Notes: generated from the letters alone by a model not told the origin. Numbered from the stretch's first letter, positions 55,859-64,000 are shown. The stretch is DNA of 64,000 bases from Rhodoferax sp. WC2427 (GCF_040822085.1 NZ_CP162006.1:124001-188000), one strand, 5' to 3'. Numbers and translations are program-made.

Positions 55859-56878
55859 ATGAACACCAAGAACCAAACCCCGATCCTGCAGCATCTGGTG
55901 GATATCACTGGCCACCGCGACCAATCTCGGCTGGAGCTGTCGGTGGTCTCGGCGCTGCGCCAGCTCATGGACATTCGCCGCATCCGCAAGCTCGAGTTCT
56001 CCACCCACCAAGGCGAAACCTCGGTACGCCCGGTGCTGCTGCTCGACGGCGGCCTGGTACTGGCCGAGAGCGAGCATCCGGGCCCAGAACACGGCGAGCC
56101 TCTCAGCGGCTACCCCGAGTTGCTGGAATGTATAGAACAAGAGACCAAAAGCACCCAGCGCATTGCCGCCGATGGTGGGGTCACGTTGTGGTTACCGGTG
56201 CGGCTGGACAAAAAGGTGGTGTCCTGCATCGAGATCACCAACGACAAGGCCTATAGCGCCCAGACGGTAGAGGTGATCCACGGCATCATCGAGGTCTACC
56301 GCAACTACCAGAGCCTGTTGGATTACAGCGAACGGGACGCGCTGACCGGCCTGTTCAACCGCAAGACCTTTGACGAGCAGTTCTCGCGCGCCGCCCGCAG
56401 CAGCGCACCGCCCGGTGAGCGGCGCGGCGTCGACACCCAGTGGCTGGCGGTCGTGGACATCGACCATTTCAAGCTGGTCAACGACCGCTTTGGCCATGTG
56501 TATGGCGACGAGGTGCTGATCCTGGTGGCCAATCTGCTGCGTTCTTCTTTCCGCGCCAACGACCGCATCTTCCGATTTGGCGGCGAGGAGTTCGTGGTGC
56601 TGCTGCGGTCGGCCGAGCTGGAGCGGGCCCGCAGCATCTTCAGCCGGTTCCGCAAAAACATTGAAGCGTACGAATTCCCCCAGGTCGGTCGCGTCACCGT
56701 CAGCGTGGGCTTTACCGGCACCAGCCAGGGTGCGCCGGTGGAGATCCTCGGCCATGCCGACCAGGCCCTGTACTACGCCAAGGAGCATGGCCGTAACCAG
56801 GTTTGCTTCTACGAAGAGTTGATGTCCAGCGGTGCCCTGCAAGTGGCCGACGCACACATGGACGTCGAGCTGTTCTAA
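55859..56878 (+). CDS. Diguanylate cyclase (GGDEF domain)
   Basis: A 339-residue cytoplasmic protein with an N-terminal GAF-like sensor (about residues 20-150) and a C-terminal GGDEF domain (about 160-325). The active site reads GGEEF (241-245), which is catalytically competent, and the inhibitory I-site RxxD is present as RAND (232-235). It therefore probably makes c-di-GMP from GTP with product inhibition. No membrane helices. The leader before it may form RNA structure. Confidence 0.94.
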   Translation: MNTKNQTPILQHLVDITGHRDQSRLELSVVSALRQLMDIRRIRKLEFSTHQGETSVRPVLLLDGGLVLAESEHPGPEHGEPLSGYPELLECIEQETKSTQRIAADGGVTLWLPVRLDKKVVSCIEITNDKAYSAQTVEVIHGIIEVYRNYQSLLDYSERDALTGLFNRKTFDEQFSRAARSSAPPGERRGVDTQWLAVVDIDHFKLVNDRFGHVYGDEVLILVANLLRSSFRANDRIFRFGGEEFVVLLRSAELERARSIFSRFRKNIEAYEFPQVGRVTVSVGFTGTSQGAPVEILGHADQALYYAKEHGRNQVCFYEELMSSGALQVADAHMDVELF

Positions 56879-56909
56879 CTGCGCTACCGGGCGCAGCGAC
56901 CAGGGCGGC

Positions 56910-57632
56910 CTACACCCAGCCCTCGGTGGCTATTTCCAGCCGTTCACCTGCGTGGCTGCACAGGAGCCGCTGCGCGCTGACCTTCAGCACCCAGGTTTGC
57001 TGCGCGTGCGGGTCCACCACATCCAGGGCCTGCGGGTCGAACACGGCGGCGCTGAAGGCCTCGGGGCTGCGCGCCGACGGGTAGCGGATCCATTGCACCG
57101 CCTGGGCCTGCGCCTGCTCGGCCAGCGCCAGGCAGGCCCGGTGGTCGCGCGGGTCGCTCCACACCGCGGCGTGGGCGTTCCAGGGCGGGCTTTCCAGGTT
57201 CAGGCAGGGGCCGGCCACCATGGCGTGAAACAGGGTCAGCGGGCCCACCAGATGGCCGCCGCGCAGGCCCTCGCTGTCCATCAGAAAACGCCAGCGCCAG
57301 TAGCCGACTTCGGCGCAGGCTGCCTCGGGCGAATCGGCCCCGTACCAGATACCGGTGGCCTGGGCCGGGCGAAAGCGCGAGGCGTGCAAGCCGGTGTGGC
57401 GAAACGGCGTGCCCAGCCGGGGGTCCAGCAGGACGGCCTCGGGCGGCAAGGGCGGCAGGCTGGCGGCCAGGATCTGCTCCAGCACCTGCAGCTCGGCCAG
57501 CGTGTCGACCAGACGCAGCGTGGCCATGCCCTCCAGGCCGTCCACGGCGCGCCAGACATCGCTTTCCAGGCCATGCTCGTACTCCGCCAGCGACTGGGTG
57601 ATCCAGCCGGGGTCGATTTCCAGCGGGCTCAC
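56910..57632 (-). CDS. RES-domain toxin (NAD+ phosphorylase type)
   Basis: A 240-residue RES family protein. Characteristic residues are the R of ESDVWRAV, R and Y of FRPAQATGIWYGADSPEAACAEVG (broken around residues 86-109), and the late S in SARSPEAFSAAVFDP. Proteins of this group (MbcT, RES) degrade NAD+ and stop growth unless bound by the cognate Xre/MbcA antitoxin. The GTG start overlaps the antitoxin stop by 4 nt. Adjacent on the plus strand is the GGDEF gene, 31 bp away, convergent. Confidence 0.9.
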   Translation of the reverse strand: MSPLEIDPGWITQSLAEYEHGLESDVWRAVDGLEGMATLRLVDTLAELQVLEQILAASLPPLPPEAVLLDPRLGTPFRHTGLHASRFRPAQATGIWYGADSPEAACAEVGYWRWRFLMDSEGLRGGHLVGPLTLFHAMVAGPCLNLESPPWNAHAAVWSDPRDHRACLALAEQAQAQAVQWIRYPSARSPEAFSAAVFDPQALDVVDPHAQQTWVLKVSAQRLLCSHAGERLEIATEGWV

Positions 57633-58012
57633 AGCTTGGCCCGCATGCTGTCCAGGTAGCTGGTCACCTGGACCAGGCCCTGCACGGTTTGCACCAGCTC
57701 CTTGGGTGTGCCGTTCAAGGCCTTGTTGTGGCTGGTCAGCCAGGCCAGGCGCCGCTGCGGGTCGCTGCCCACCATCGCATCCAGCGCGGCATAGGCCCGC
57801 ACCAGCAGCGCGGCCAGCTCGCCCTCCTTGGTGCTGGGCTGCAGCGGCCGCTCGCCGGTGCCGATGCGCGAAATCGAGGCCTCGCTCAGGCCGATCACCT
57901 TGCCCAGCACCGTGCCGGTAAAGCCCAGCAGGGTGGCCGCCTGCAGCGTGGCTTTGGCCAGTACCATGCCGGGGTCGGGGGAGGGGGGCGGGACAGGTGC
58001 GGTGGCGGACAT
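57629..58012 (-). CDS. Xre/MbcA/ParS-domain antitoxin
   Basis: A 127-residue antitoxin upstream of and overlapping the RES toxin gene. The N-terminal part has an Xre-like HTH (LGKVIGLSEASISRIGTGERPL, about residues 36-57, written in parts), and the C-terminal half has the toxin-binding domain with SDPQRRLAWLTSHNKALNGTPKEL. The ATG at 58012 is chosen; the upstream part of the frame contains AT-rich promoter sequence. It should bind its own promoter, where palindromes are seen. Confidence 0.9.
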   Translation of the reverse strand: MSATAPVPPPSPDPGMVLAKATLQAATLLGFTGTVLGKVIGLSEASISRIGTGERPLQPSTKEGELAALLVRAYAALDAMVGSDPQRRLAWLTSHNKALNGTPKELVQTVQGLVQVTSYLDSMRAKL

Positions 58013-58026
58013 AGATATTCCATAAG

Positions 58027-58078
58027 TTTCAATTGAAAGAATATCAATATATTTTGCAATTTGCAAGCAATATTCTTT
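58027..58078. promoter_or_regulatory. Candidate antitoxin operator/promoter palindromes
   Basis: TTTCAATTGAAA (58027-58038) is a perfect 12-bp palindrome. AAAGAATAT (58036-58044) and ATATTCTTT (58070-58078) form a wider inverted repeat. The block is AT-rich and lies directly upstream of the antitoxin gene, the expected position of an autoregulatory operator for a toxin-antitoxin pair. Confidence 0.5.
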
Positions 58079-58098
58079 GAAACCCGCCACGCCGCCAA

Positions 58099-58155
58099 TT
58101 GCTATATTTATAAGAGCTGCCCATGCTTATGAAATAAGCGCTGGCAGCCCATTTG
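58099..58155. repeat. Palindromic repeat, copy 15
   Basis: GAGCTGCCCATGCTTATGA and AATAAGCGCTGGCAGCCC form imperfect arms. It lies in the gap between the toxin-antitoxin promoter and the alkene reductase gene. The rest of the gap holds no gene. Confidence 0.75.
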
Positions 58156-58198
58156 GCCCTAGGTTGTGAGCGCCGTCAGTCGGCGCCCACGGGCCGCC

Positions 58199-59281
58199 TC
58201 AGCTGCGCGCTGCCGCCGGGTAGTCGGTATAGCCCTCGGGTCCCTGGCTGTACCAGGTGGCGGGCACATCTGGGTTCAGCGGCAGGCCGTGGGCGAAGCG
58301 GTAGGGCAGGTCCGGGTTGGCCAGGAAGGGGCGGCCAAAGGCAATGCCGTCGGCCTCGCCCGCGTCCAGTGCGGCCTGTGCGCGGGCCTGGCTGTAGTCG
58401 GAATTGAGGAACAGCGGGCCATGGAAGGCTTTGCGGATCACTGGGTGCACGGGGGCCCGGTCGGCCTTGCCGAAAGTACCGTTCAGCGGCGGCTCGCGCA
58501 GTTCCAGGTAGGCGATGCCGATGCCATCCAACGCCCGGGCGGCGGCGCTGAACAGGGCTTCGGGGTCGCTGTCGTTCACGCCCTGCGAGTCGCCGTTGGG
58601 CGACAGGCGCACCCCGGTGCGCCCGGCGCCCACGGTATCGGCCACGCGCTGGGCCACTTCGGCCAGCAGGCGGATGCGGTTTTCCACCGGGCCGCCGTAG
58701 GCGTCGTCGCGCAGGTTGCTGTTGTCGCGCAAAAACTGGTCGATCAGGTAGCCGTTGGCGGCGTGCACCTGCACCCCGTCAAAACCCGCCGCCATGGCGT
58801 TGCGGGCGGCGTGGGCGTAGTCGTCCAGCAGGCGTTTGATTTCGTCGAGGGCCAGGGGCCTCGCCTGGGCATAGCGCTGCTTGCCGCTGTAGGTGTGGGC
58901 GTCGCCCGGGGCGGTGGTGGCCGAGGCCGACACCGGCTGGGCGCCACCCAGAAAGCTGGGGTGCACGATGCGGCCCATGTGCCAGAGCTGCAGGTGGATG
59001 TGCCCGCCCGCCGCATGCACCGCGTCGGTCACCGGCTTCCAGGCCTCGACCTGTTGGCCAGTCCAGATGCCGGGGCCATAGGGCCAGCCCATGCCTTCGC
59101 GGCTGATGCCGGTGGCCTCGGAAATGACCAGCCCGGCCGACGCCCGCTGCGCGTAGTAGGTGGCCATCATGGGGGTGGGCACGTGCTCGCGCGTCGCCCG
59201 CCCGCGCGTCAGCGGGGCCAGCAGGATGCGGTTGGGGGCGGTGAAGTTGCCGATCTGGAGGGGGTCGAACAGGGAGGGCAT
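58199..59281 (-). CDS. Alkene reductase (old yellow enzyme, NemA family)
   Basis: A 360-residue FMN-dependent oxidoreductase that reduces activated alkenes, nitroesters or quinones with NAD(P)H. The N-terminal DPLQIGNFTAPNRILLAPLTRGRA is typical, GVQVHAANGYLIDQFLRDNSN holds catalytic residues near 181-201, and the FMN-binding region ends FGRPFLANPDLPYRFAHG. ATG 59281 has no strong ribosome site. A parS-like site and repeat copy 16 lie in the 243-bp gap upstream. Confidence 0.93.
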   Translation of the reverse strand: MPSLFDPLQIGNFTAPNRILLAPLTRGRATREHVPTPMMATYYAQRASAGLVISEATGISREGMGWPYGPGIWTGQQVEAWKPVTDAVHAAGGHIHLQLWHMGRIVHPSFLGGAQPVSASATTAPGDAHTYSGKQRYAQARPLALDEIKRLLDDYAHAARNAMAAGFDGVQVHAANGYLIDQFLRDNSNLRDDAYGGPVENRIRLLAEVAQRVADTVGAGRTGVRLSPNGDSQGVNDSDPEALFSAAARALDGIGIAYLELREPPLNGTFGKADRAPVHPVIRKAFHGPLFLNSDYSQARAQAALDAGEADGIAFGRPFLANPDLPYRFAHGLPLNPDVPATWYSQGPEGYTDYPAAARS

Positions 59282-59425
59282 AGGGGCAATGTCCAGAAAA
59301 AAGAAGGTGGGGCCGTGGGGCCAGATCTGGGCAGATGGGGCGTTGCGGCGAATTTGGAAGGGGCTGTGTACGAAACGCGGTGTTGCCGGACAGGCACCAC
59401 CGCCCCATCCGCCAGGCGCGAAGCC

Positions 59426-59441
59426 GGTTTCACGTGAAACC
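59426..59441. other. parS-like site 5 (distant)
   Basis: GGTTTCACGTGAAACC is a perfect 16-bp palindrome with the invariant 14-bp core of parS and G/C at the ends in place of T/A. It lies about 47 kb from parB, in the intergenic region between the alkene reductase and aldo/keto reductase genes. Confidence 0.65.
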
Positions 59442-59448
59442 TCGGCCG

Positions 59449-59501
59449 CTATCTATTCAGTAGCTGCTTGTGCTTATGCCATAAGCACAGGAGTCACTTT
59501 T
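59449..59501. repeat. Palindromic repeat, copy 16
   Basis: TAGCTGCTTGTGCTTATG and CATAAGCACAGGAGTCAC with the perfect inner dyad TGTGCTTAT-gcc-ATAAGCACA. It lies between the 3' end of the aldo/keto reductase gene and parS-like site 5. Confidence 0.8.
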
Positions 59502-59524
59502 TCCTTGAACTTTTCCGCAGCCGC

Positions 59525-60574
59525 TCAGGCCAGTGGCTGGTCGGTCGAGGGGCGCTTCCAGAGGTTGATGCCGCCGTCCACCGCGTGCTGGTCGATGCGG
59601 GCCAGTTCTTCGGCGCTGAAGTCGAGTTGCTTGAGCGCACCCACCAGTTCCACGATCTGCTCGGGGCGGCTGGCACCGATCAGGGCGCTGGTCATGCGCG
59701 GGTCGCGCAGCACCCAGGCGATGGCCATTTGCGCCAGGCTCTGGCCGCGCGCCAGGGCCATATCGTTCAGGGCGCTGACGTGGGCCAGGTTTTGCGGGCT
59801 CAGGTGTTCGCTCTTGAACGAGCCGCCGCCGGGCTGGTTGATGCGGGCGCTGGCCGGAATGCCGTTCAGGTACTTGTTGGTCAGCAGGCCCTGGGCCAGC
59901 GCGCTGAAGGCGATACAGCCCATGCCGTTGTCTTCCAAGGCGTTCAGCAGGTCTTCTTCGATCCAGCGGTTCATCATGCTGTACGACGGCTGGTGGATCA
60001 GGCAGGGCACGCCCATTTGCTTGAGCAGCGCAGCGGCCTCGCGGGTCTTGCCCGCCGAGTAGCTGGACACGCCCACGTACAGCGCCTTGCCCTGCTGCAC
60101 CGCGCTGGCCAGCGCGCCCATGGTTTCTTCCAGCGGGGTGTCGGGGTCGAAACGGTGCGAGTAGAAGATGTCCACGTACTCCAGGCCCATGCGTTTGAGG
60201 CTCTGGTCCAGGCTGGACAGCACATATTTGCGTCCGCCGCCGCCCTGGCCATAGGGGCCGGGCCACATGTCGTACCCGGCCTTGCTGGAGATCACCAGCT
60301 CGTCGCGGTAGGGGCGGAAGTCGCGGCGCATGTGTTCGCCAAAGTTGCTCTCGGCGCTGCCGTAGGGCGGGCCGTAGTTGTTGGCCAGGTCGAAGTGGGT
60401 GATGCCCAGGTCAAAGGCGGTGGTCAGCATGGCGCGCTGGGTGGCCATGGACGTGGTGTCGCCAAAGTTGTGCCACAGGCCCAGGGTGATGGCGGGCAGT
60501 TTCAGGCCGCTGCGCCCGGTGCGGCGGTAATGCATTTTGTCGGCGTAGCGGTCGGCTGCGGCGTGGTAGCTCAT
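59525..60574 (-). CDS. Aldo/keto reductase (L-glyceraldehyde 3-phosphate reductase, YghZ-like)
   Basis: A 349-residue NADPH-dependent TIM-barrel reductase of the AKR14/YghZ type. The catalytic tyrosine is in FDLANNYGPPYGSAE (near residue 69), the lysine in VISSKAGYDMWPGPYG, and the length is close to E. coli YghZ (346). The ATG at 60574 follows GGAG by nine bases; upstream in-frame ATGs are unconvincing. It reduces L-glyceraldehyde 3-phosphate, methylglyoxal or related aldehydes. Confidence 0.92.
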   Translation of the reverse strand: MSYHAAADRYADKMHYRRTGRSGLKLPAITLGLWHNFGDTTSMATQRAMLTTAFDLGITHFDLANNYGPPYGSAESNFGEHMRRDFRPYRDELVISSKAGYDMWPGPYGQGGGGRKYVLSSLDQSLKRMGLEYVDIFYSHRFDPDTPLEETMGALASAVQQGKALYVGVSSYSAGKTREAAALLKQMGVPCLIHQPSYSMMNRWIEEDLLNALEDNGMGCIAFSALAQGLLTNKYLNGIPASARINQPGGGSFKSEHLSPQNLAHVSALNDMALARGQSLAQMAIAWVLRDPRMTSALIGASRPEQIVELVGALKQLDFSAEELARIDQHAVDGGINLWKRPSTDQPLA

Positions 60575-60651
60575 GGGGTTTGTCTCCGGCATGTTGTGGG
60601 AATGGATGGAACATTCTAGGGAGTTGCGCAGGAGTTGGTGCGCTGCTCGTA

Positions 60652-61515
60652 CTAAACCCTGTTGTCTAGTCGTTCCCGTAGCCATTGCCCCACCAGGGGC
60701 CAGATCTCCTTGCGGGCACTGCGCGAGAGGATGAGGCGGTTATGCGTGTAGTCTTCCAGAAAGCCCTGTGCTGTGCCACAGATCTCGAAGCTGCGGTCCA
60801 CGCTGCCAAAGGCCTGCATCAGCTTGTGGCAGCCCAGTGGAGGGGCGATATGCCGGTCGCCTTTGCCCGCCAGGGCCAGCACCGGTAGCGTCAGGGTGGA
60901 GAGTCCGGCCAGGTAGTCAAAGCCATCGTCGCCATGGAACACCTGGCGCAAATTCCAGCGGCACCACTGGCGCATCATGGCGGCGTCTTCGTTTTCCGGG
61001 CCCATGCGCAAGCGGGGACCGTGGGCCGTGGGATGCCAGCGCAGGTAGCCGTCAAACAGCCGCAGTGCGGCACGGGCCCGCCAATGCCGTGCCGCCTCGG
61101 TGGCCTGGCTGGCCAGCATGGCCAGACCGGCAATTTTCTGCTGGCCTAGCTGCGGATGGCGTGCCAGCCACATCGCGGCCACCAGCCCACCGCCGGAATG
61201 GCCCACCCAGAACAGACGCTCGTGGCCGCTGTGGGCCAGCACCGCGTCCACCACACAGGGGACATCCCAGCGGGCCACCGCATCGAAGCAGGCGGCGGTC
61301 GCCGGTGTGCCGCTGTCGCCGCGCCCGCGCCAGTCGAACACCCAGGCCGTCCAGCCCATGGTCTCCAGGTAGCTGGCCAGCCCCAGGCAGGTGCCATGGT
61401 TGGAAAATGAGCCATGCGAGAGCAGCACCGGCGTGCCTTTGGGCGGACCGATGCGGCGCAACGCCAGGCGCACGCCGTCTGCGGTGGTGGCAAAAAAGGG
61501 CGTGCTGCCGCTCAT
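60652..61515 (-). CDS. Alpha/beta hydrolase
   Basis: A 287-residue hydrolase with the oxyanion turn LLSHGSFSNHGT near residue 33, the nucleophile elbow GHSGGG (near residue 108), a late aspartate (LALAGKGDRHIAPP) and a late histidine (EDYTHNRLIL). The ATG at 61515 is chosen; the frame is open to a GTG at 61605 with a proline-rich, unconserved start. The substrate is unknown. It follows the kinase gene on the same strand, about 300 bp away. Confidence 0.85.
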   Translation of the reverse strand: MSGSTPFFATTADGVRLALRRIGPPKGTPVLLSHGSFSNHGTCLGLASYLETMGWTAWVFDWRGRGDSGTPATAACFDAVARWDVPCVVDAVLAHSGHERLFWVGHSGGGLVAAMWLARHPQLGQQKIAGLAMLASQATEAARHWRARAALRLFDGYLRWHPTAHGPRLRMGPENEDAAMMRQWCRWNLRQVFHGDDGFDYLAGLSTLTLPVLALAGKGDRHIAPPLGCHKLMQAFGSVDRSFEICGTAQGFLEDYTHNRLILSRSARKEIWPLVGQWLRERLDNRV

Positions 61516-61816
61516 GGCACCCGACCCTGGCACAGGCGGCGGGATTCGTCGGTAGCGGGGCGGCGGGGGCCGGAAATTCCCATGAGGATCTCTTTCTGCC
61601 GACACACGCCATGGGGGGCTTCAGATCCATATGGGCAGGCACCGGTGGGGCTCTGCATGGAATGCGCCGAGGCATCGAAACCCATGGGTCCTGCACCAGC
61701 GTTGGCTGTATTGAGCGGAACTGCAGGAGCATGGTAAAGCCCGCCCTGCCCGTAAAGGCTCACAAAAATGGCTCTAAATTGCTAAAAAACGTAACTGATG
61801 TGCGCGGGTTTTTTGC

Positions 61817-63130
61817 TCAGCAGGGCAGCTCGATCACAAAGCAGGCCCCGCCGCCTTCGCGGCCTTCGCAGCGCACCGTGCCGCCGTGGCGCTCGGCGAT
61901 GGACTTGACCAGGGCCAGGCCCAGGCCGACGCCGCCGTTGGTTTCGCTGGCACCGGGCAGGCGGTAGAACGGCTCGAAGATGCGCTCGCGCAGCGCGGCG
62001 GGCACGCCGGGGCCGCGGTCGAACACGCGCAGCACGGCGTACTGGCCGTGTTGCTGCAGGCTGACGCTGACTTCGCCGGTGCTGTAGCGGCGGGCGTTTT
62101 CCAGCAGGTTGCGGATGGCGCGGCGCAGCAGTTTGGCCACGCCCTGGACCACGAAGGTTTGTTCGTGGTCGCCATCTGCGCTATCGGCACCTGCTTCGCC
62201 GACCTCGAACGCGGCATCCAGCCGGGCGCATTCTTCGGCCACCAGGCCGATCAGATCGACCTCTTCGACGGTGCCCATGTCGGCTTCCTTGGCGTCCAGG
62301 CGGCTGGCCAGCAGGATCTCTTCGACCAGCTGGTCGAGCTCGGCGATGTTACGGTTGATCTCGTTCTTGAAGGTGGGCGAGGGCGTGGAGCCCATCAGCT
62401 CCAGCCCCATGCGGATGCGGGTAAGCGGGCTGCGCAGCTCGTGCGAGGCATTGGCCAGCAGCGACTTTTGCGACTGCAGCAGGGTTTTGTGCGAGGCCAC
62501 CAGGGTCTCGATGCGCTCGGCCGCGGTGTTGAAGCGCTGCGCCAGCAGACCGGCCTCGTCCTGCCCGTGGATGGGCACGCGCACCGAGAGGTCGCCCGCA
62601 CCCCATTGCTCCACGCTGCGCTGCAGCGATTCCAGCCGCCGCGTCAGGCGCCGGATGATGGGGTACATGGCCAGCGCCATCGCCAGGCCCACCAGGCCCA
62701 GCGTCCAGAAGAAGCCGAAGGGCGGGCGCAGCCAGGCGGCGCGGGTAGGGCGGGGCAGGTGTACCAGCAGTTTCTGGCCGTCTTGCATCAGCACCACGAA
62801 TTCGGGGCCCCGGCCCTGGGGCGCATCGGCTGGAGGCGGCGTGTCGCTGTTGGGTTCGTCGGCATCTTCGGGCTCCTCTGGCGCGCTGGCGGCGATGTGC
62901 GGGTAGCGTTCGCCGTCCGGCCCGCGGGTGGTGCTGCGCAGCCCGCGCGAGGTGCCCTTGCCGATGATCTCGCCGGACCGGTTGCGGATTTCCAGGTCGC
63001 GCAGCGGCGGGTCGGTGGCCATGCGCCAGGCCCAGCCCACCAGCAGCGTCAGCACCGCCACGGCCAGCAGCACGGCCAGCCAGATGCGGACGTACAGCCG
63101 CTGCAGCATATTGGGAAGAGTGGGTTGCAT
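61817..63130 (-). CDS. Sensor histidine kinase (RstB/CpxA-like)
   Basis: A 437-residue inner-membrane kinase. It has TM1 at about residues 12-34, a periplasmic acidic/proline-rich loop, TM2 at about 136-155, a HAMP (RRLESLQRSVEQWGAGDLSVRV), HisKA with NASHELRSPLTRIRMG (H near residue 233), and HATPase with NLLENARRYSTGEVS and GGVGLGLALVKSIAERHGG. It lies 121 bp downstream of its response regulator gene on the same strand. The signal is not evident. Confidence 0.93.
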   Translation of the reverse strand: MQPTLPNMLQRLYVRIWLAVLLAVAVLTLLVGWAWRMATDPPLRDLEIRNRSGEIIGKGTSRGLRSTTRGPDGERYPHIAASAPEEPEDADEPNSDTPPPADAPQGRGPEFVVLMQDGQKLLVHLPRPTRAAWLRPPFGFFWTLGLVGLAMALAMYPIIRRLTRRLESLQRSVEQWGAGDLSVRVPIHGQDEAGLLAQRFNTAAERIETLVASHKTLLQSQKSLLANASHELRSPLTRIRMGLELMGSTPSPTFKNEINRNIAELDQLVEEILLASRLDAKEADMGTVEEVDLIGLVAEECARLDAAFEVGEAGADSADGDHEQTFVVQGVAKLLRRAIRNLLENARRYSTGEVSVSLQQHGQYAVLRVFDRGPGVPAALRERIFEPFYRLPGASETNGGVGLGLALVKSIAERHGGTVRCEGREGGGACFVIELPC

Positions 63131-63185
63131 GGGGACGATGCTAAGGGATCAAAACGACATCCAATTCACAGGGCGAGCGCAGCAA

Positions 63186-63230
63186 GCCCCCTTCGCGAAC
63201 AGCGCGGAACTGGCTTTGCCAGGCCGCCGC
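63186..63230. repeat. Second repeat family, copy B
   Basis: The 45-bp segment shares GAACAGCGCGGAACTGGCT and then GCCAGGCCGC with the segment at 39444-39487. It lies in the 121-bp gap between the two-component genes, where no gene is present. Confidence 0.65.
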
Positions 63231-63251
63231 CGCAGCCCGGGGGGTGTTGCA

Positions 63252-63968
63252 TCAATCCTGCTGCTTGGCGAACACGTAGCCTGCGCCGCGCACGGTGACG
63301 ATGCGGCGCGGGTTCTTGGGGTCGGCCTCGATGGCGGCGCGGATGCGGCCCATGTGCACGTCGATGCTGCGGTCAAAGGCTTCCAGTTCGCGGCCCCGCA
63401 CGGCTTCCATGATCTGGTCGCGGGTCAGCACCCGCCCGGCGCGCTCGGCCAGGGTCACCAGCAGGTCGAACTGGTAGGCGGTCAGGTCGCAGGCCTTGCC
63501 GGCCACCGACACCGAGCGCGCGTCGCGGTCGATCTCCAGCGTGCCGAACTGCAGCACCTTGTGCGGCGTGGCCGTGCCGTCGGTGCGGCGGCGCAGGATG
63601 GCGCGGATGCGGGCCAGCAGCTCGCGCGGCTCGAAGGGCTTGGGCAGGTAGTCGTCGGCACCCAGCTCCAGGCCGATGATGCGGTCCAGCGGGTCGCCCT
63701 TGGCGGTGAGCATCAGGATGGGGATTTGCGACACCTCGCCCGAGGTGGTGCGGATGCGGCGGCAGACTTCCAGGCCGTCCATGTCGGGCAGCATCAGGTC
63801 CAGGATCACCAGCTCGGGCCGGGTGGCGCTGGACGGGCCGTTGAGGATGCCCAGGCCGCCATTGGCGGTGGGCGAATGCGCCACCGTGAAGCCAGACTGG
63901 CCCAGGTACTCGCCCACCATACCGGCCAGGCGGGTGTCGTCTTCAATCATTAGCAGGTGTGCGCTCAT
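63252..63968 (-). CDS. OmpR-family response regulator (RstA-like)
   Basis: A 238-residue regulator with a receiver (acidic pocket IEDD at 8-11, phosphoacceptor aspartate in VILDLMLPDMDG, switch lysine in LPKPFEPRELLARI) and an OmpR winged-helix DNA-binding domain (IDVHMGRIRAAIEADPKNPRRI, then TVRGAGYVF). The kinase gene follows it. Together they form a complete two-component system. The last 32 bases of the window are its 5' region with no recognisable motif. Confidence 0.95.
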   Translation of the reverse strand: MSAHLLMIEDDTRLAGMVGEYLGQSGFTVAHSPTANGGLGILNGPSSATRPELVILDLMLPDMDGLEVCRRIRTTSGEVSQIPILMLTAKGDPLDRIIGLELGADDYLPKPFEPRELLARIRAILRRRTDGTATPHKVLQFGTLEIDRDARSVSVAGKACDLTAYQFDLLVTLAERAGRVLTRDQIMEAVRGRELEAFDRSIDVHMGRIRAAIEADPKNPRRIVTVRGAGYVFAKQQD

Positions 63969-64000
63969 GGGGTGTCCATCTTGAATCGGGGGGAAAGGAG

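Overview
The window is high-GC, gene-dense bacterial chromosome. Three things point to a betaproteobacterium of the Comamonadaceae type (Rhodoferax/Acidovorax/Polaromonas-like): the gene order mnmG-rsmG-lysE-parA-hydrolase-parB, the many short palindromic intergenic repeats, and the gene repertoire (SHP/DHC cytochromes, ilvE next to a zinc-finger gene and waaF, many LysR regulators). This is inferred from content; no search was run. The mnmG/rsmG/parAB block with several parS-like sites suggests the window lies in the origin-proximal part of the chromosome, but dnaA and oriC are not in it.

Layout. 1-4.2 kb: start of a winged-helix gene, an AraC regulator divergent from a thuA-like/oxidoreductase pair, and a zinc alcohol dehydrogenase. 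4.2-6.9 kb: zntB-like transporter, DUF808 membrane protein and a small conserved protein. 7-13.3 kb: the replication/segregation housekeeping block mnmG, rsmG, lysE-type exporter, parA, hydrolase, parB, methyltransferase. 13.4-18 kb: a CsgG-like lipoprotein convergent with a lipoprotein gene that has an in-frame amber codon, an FAD-linked D-lactate/glycolate-type dehydrogenase and a PduO-type adenosyltransferase. 18.1-21 kb: a Uma2 endonuclease pseudogene and a LysR/omega-aminotransferase divergent pair. 21.1-29.1 kb: an inositol/sugar locus made of a LacI regulator, an ABC importer (ATPase, permease, binding protein), an IolG-like dehydrogenase with the complete catalytic triad, two TIM-barrel isomerases and an HTH-only RpiR remnant. 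29.2-35.8 kb: a TetR regulator and a divergent aromatic meta-cleavage operon (FAH-type hydrolase, extradiol dioxygenase, flavin hydroxylase, MFS importer, Tat-exported amidohydrolase/decarboxylase), with a long palindrome over the promoter.

36-46.5 kb: hybrid sensor kinase, EamA exporter, thioesterase, HPF-like protein, transglutaminase, LysR/MFS pair, second MFS, GST. 46.5-47.4 kb: an islet with a two-helix membrane protein followed by an attC-like site, resembling an orphan integron cassette. 47.5-49.2 kb: radA and a small membrane protein. 49.3-53 kb: SHP, diheme cytochrome c and cytochrome b561 followed by a QseBC-like two-component system. 53-56.9 kb: small membrane protein, ilvE, zinc-finger protein, waaF-like glycosyltransferase and a diguanylate cyclase with a long GC-rich leader. 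56.9-58 kb: a RES/Xre toxin-antitoxin pair. 58.2-64 kb: old yellow enzyme, aldo/keto reductase, alpha/beta hydrolase and an OmpR-type two-component system.

Sixteen copies of one palindromic repeat sit in intergenic gaps, mostly at gene 3' ends. No rRNA, tRNA, CRISPR array or complete insertion sequence was seen. The least ordinary items are the parS set, the two in-frame amber interruptions, the attC-like cassette, the repeat family and the TetR-controlled aromatic operon.
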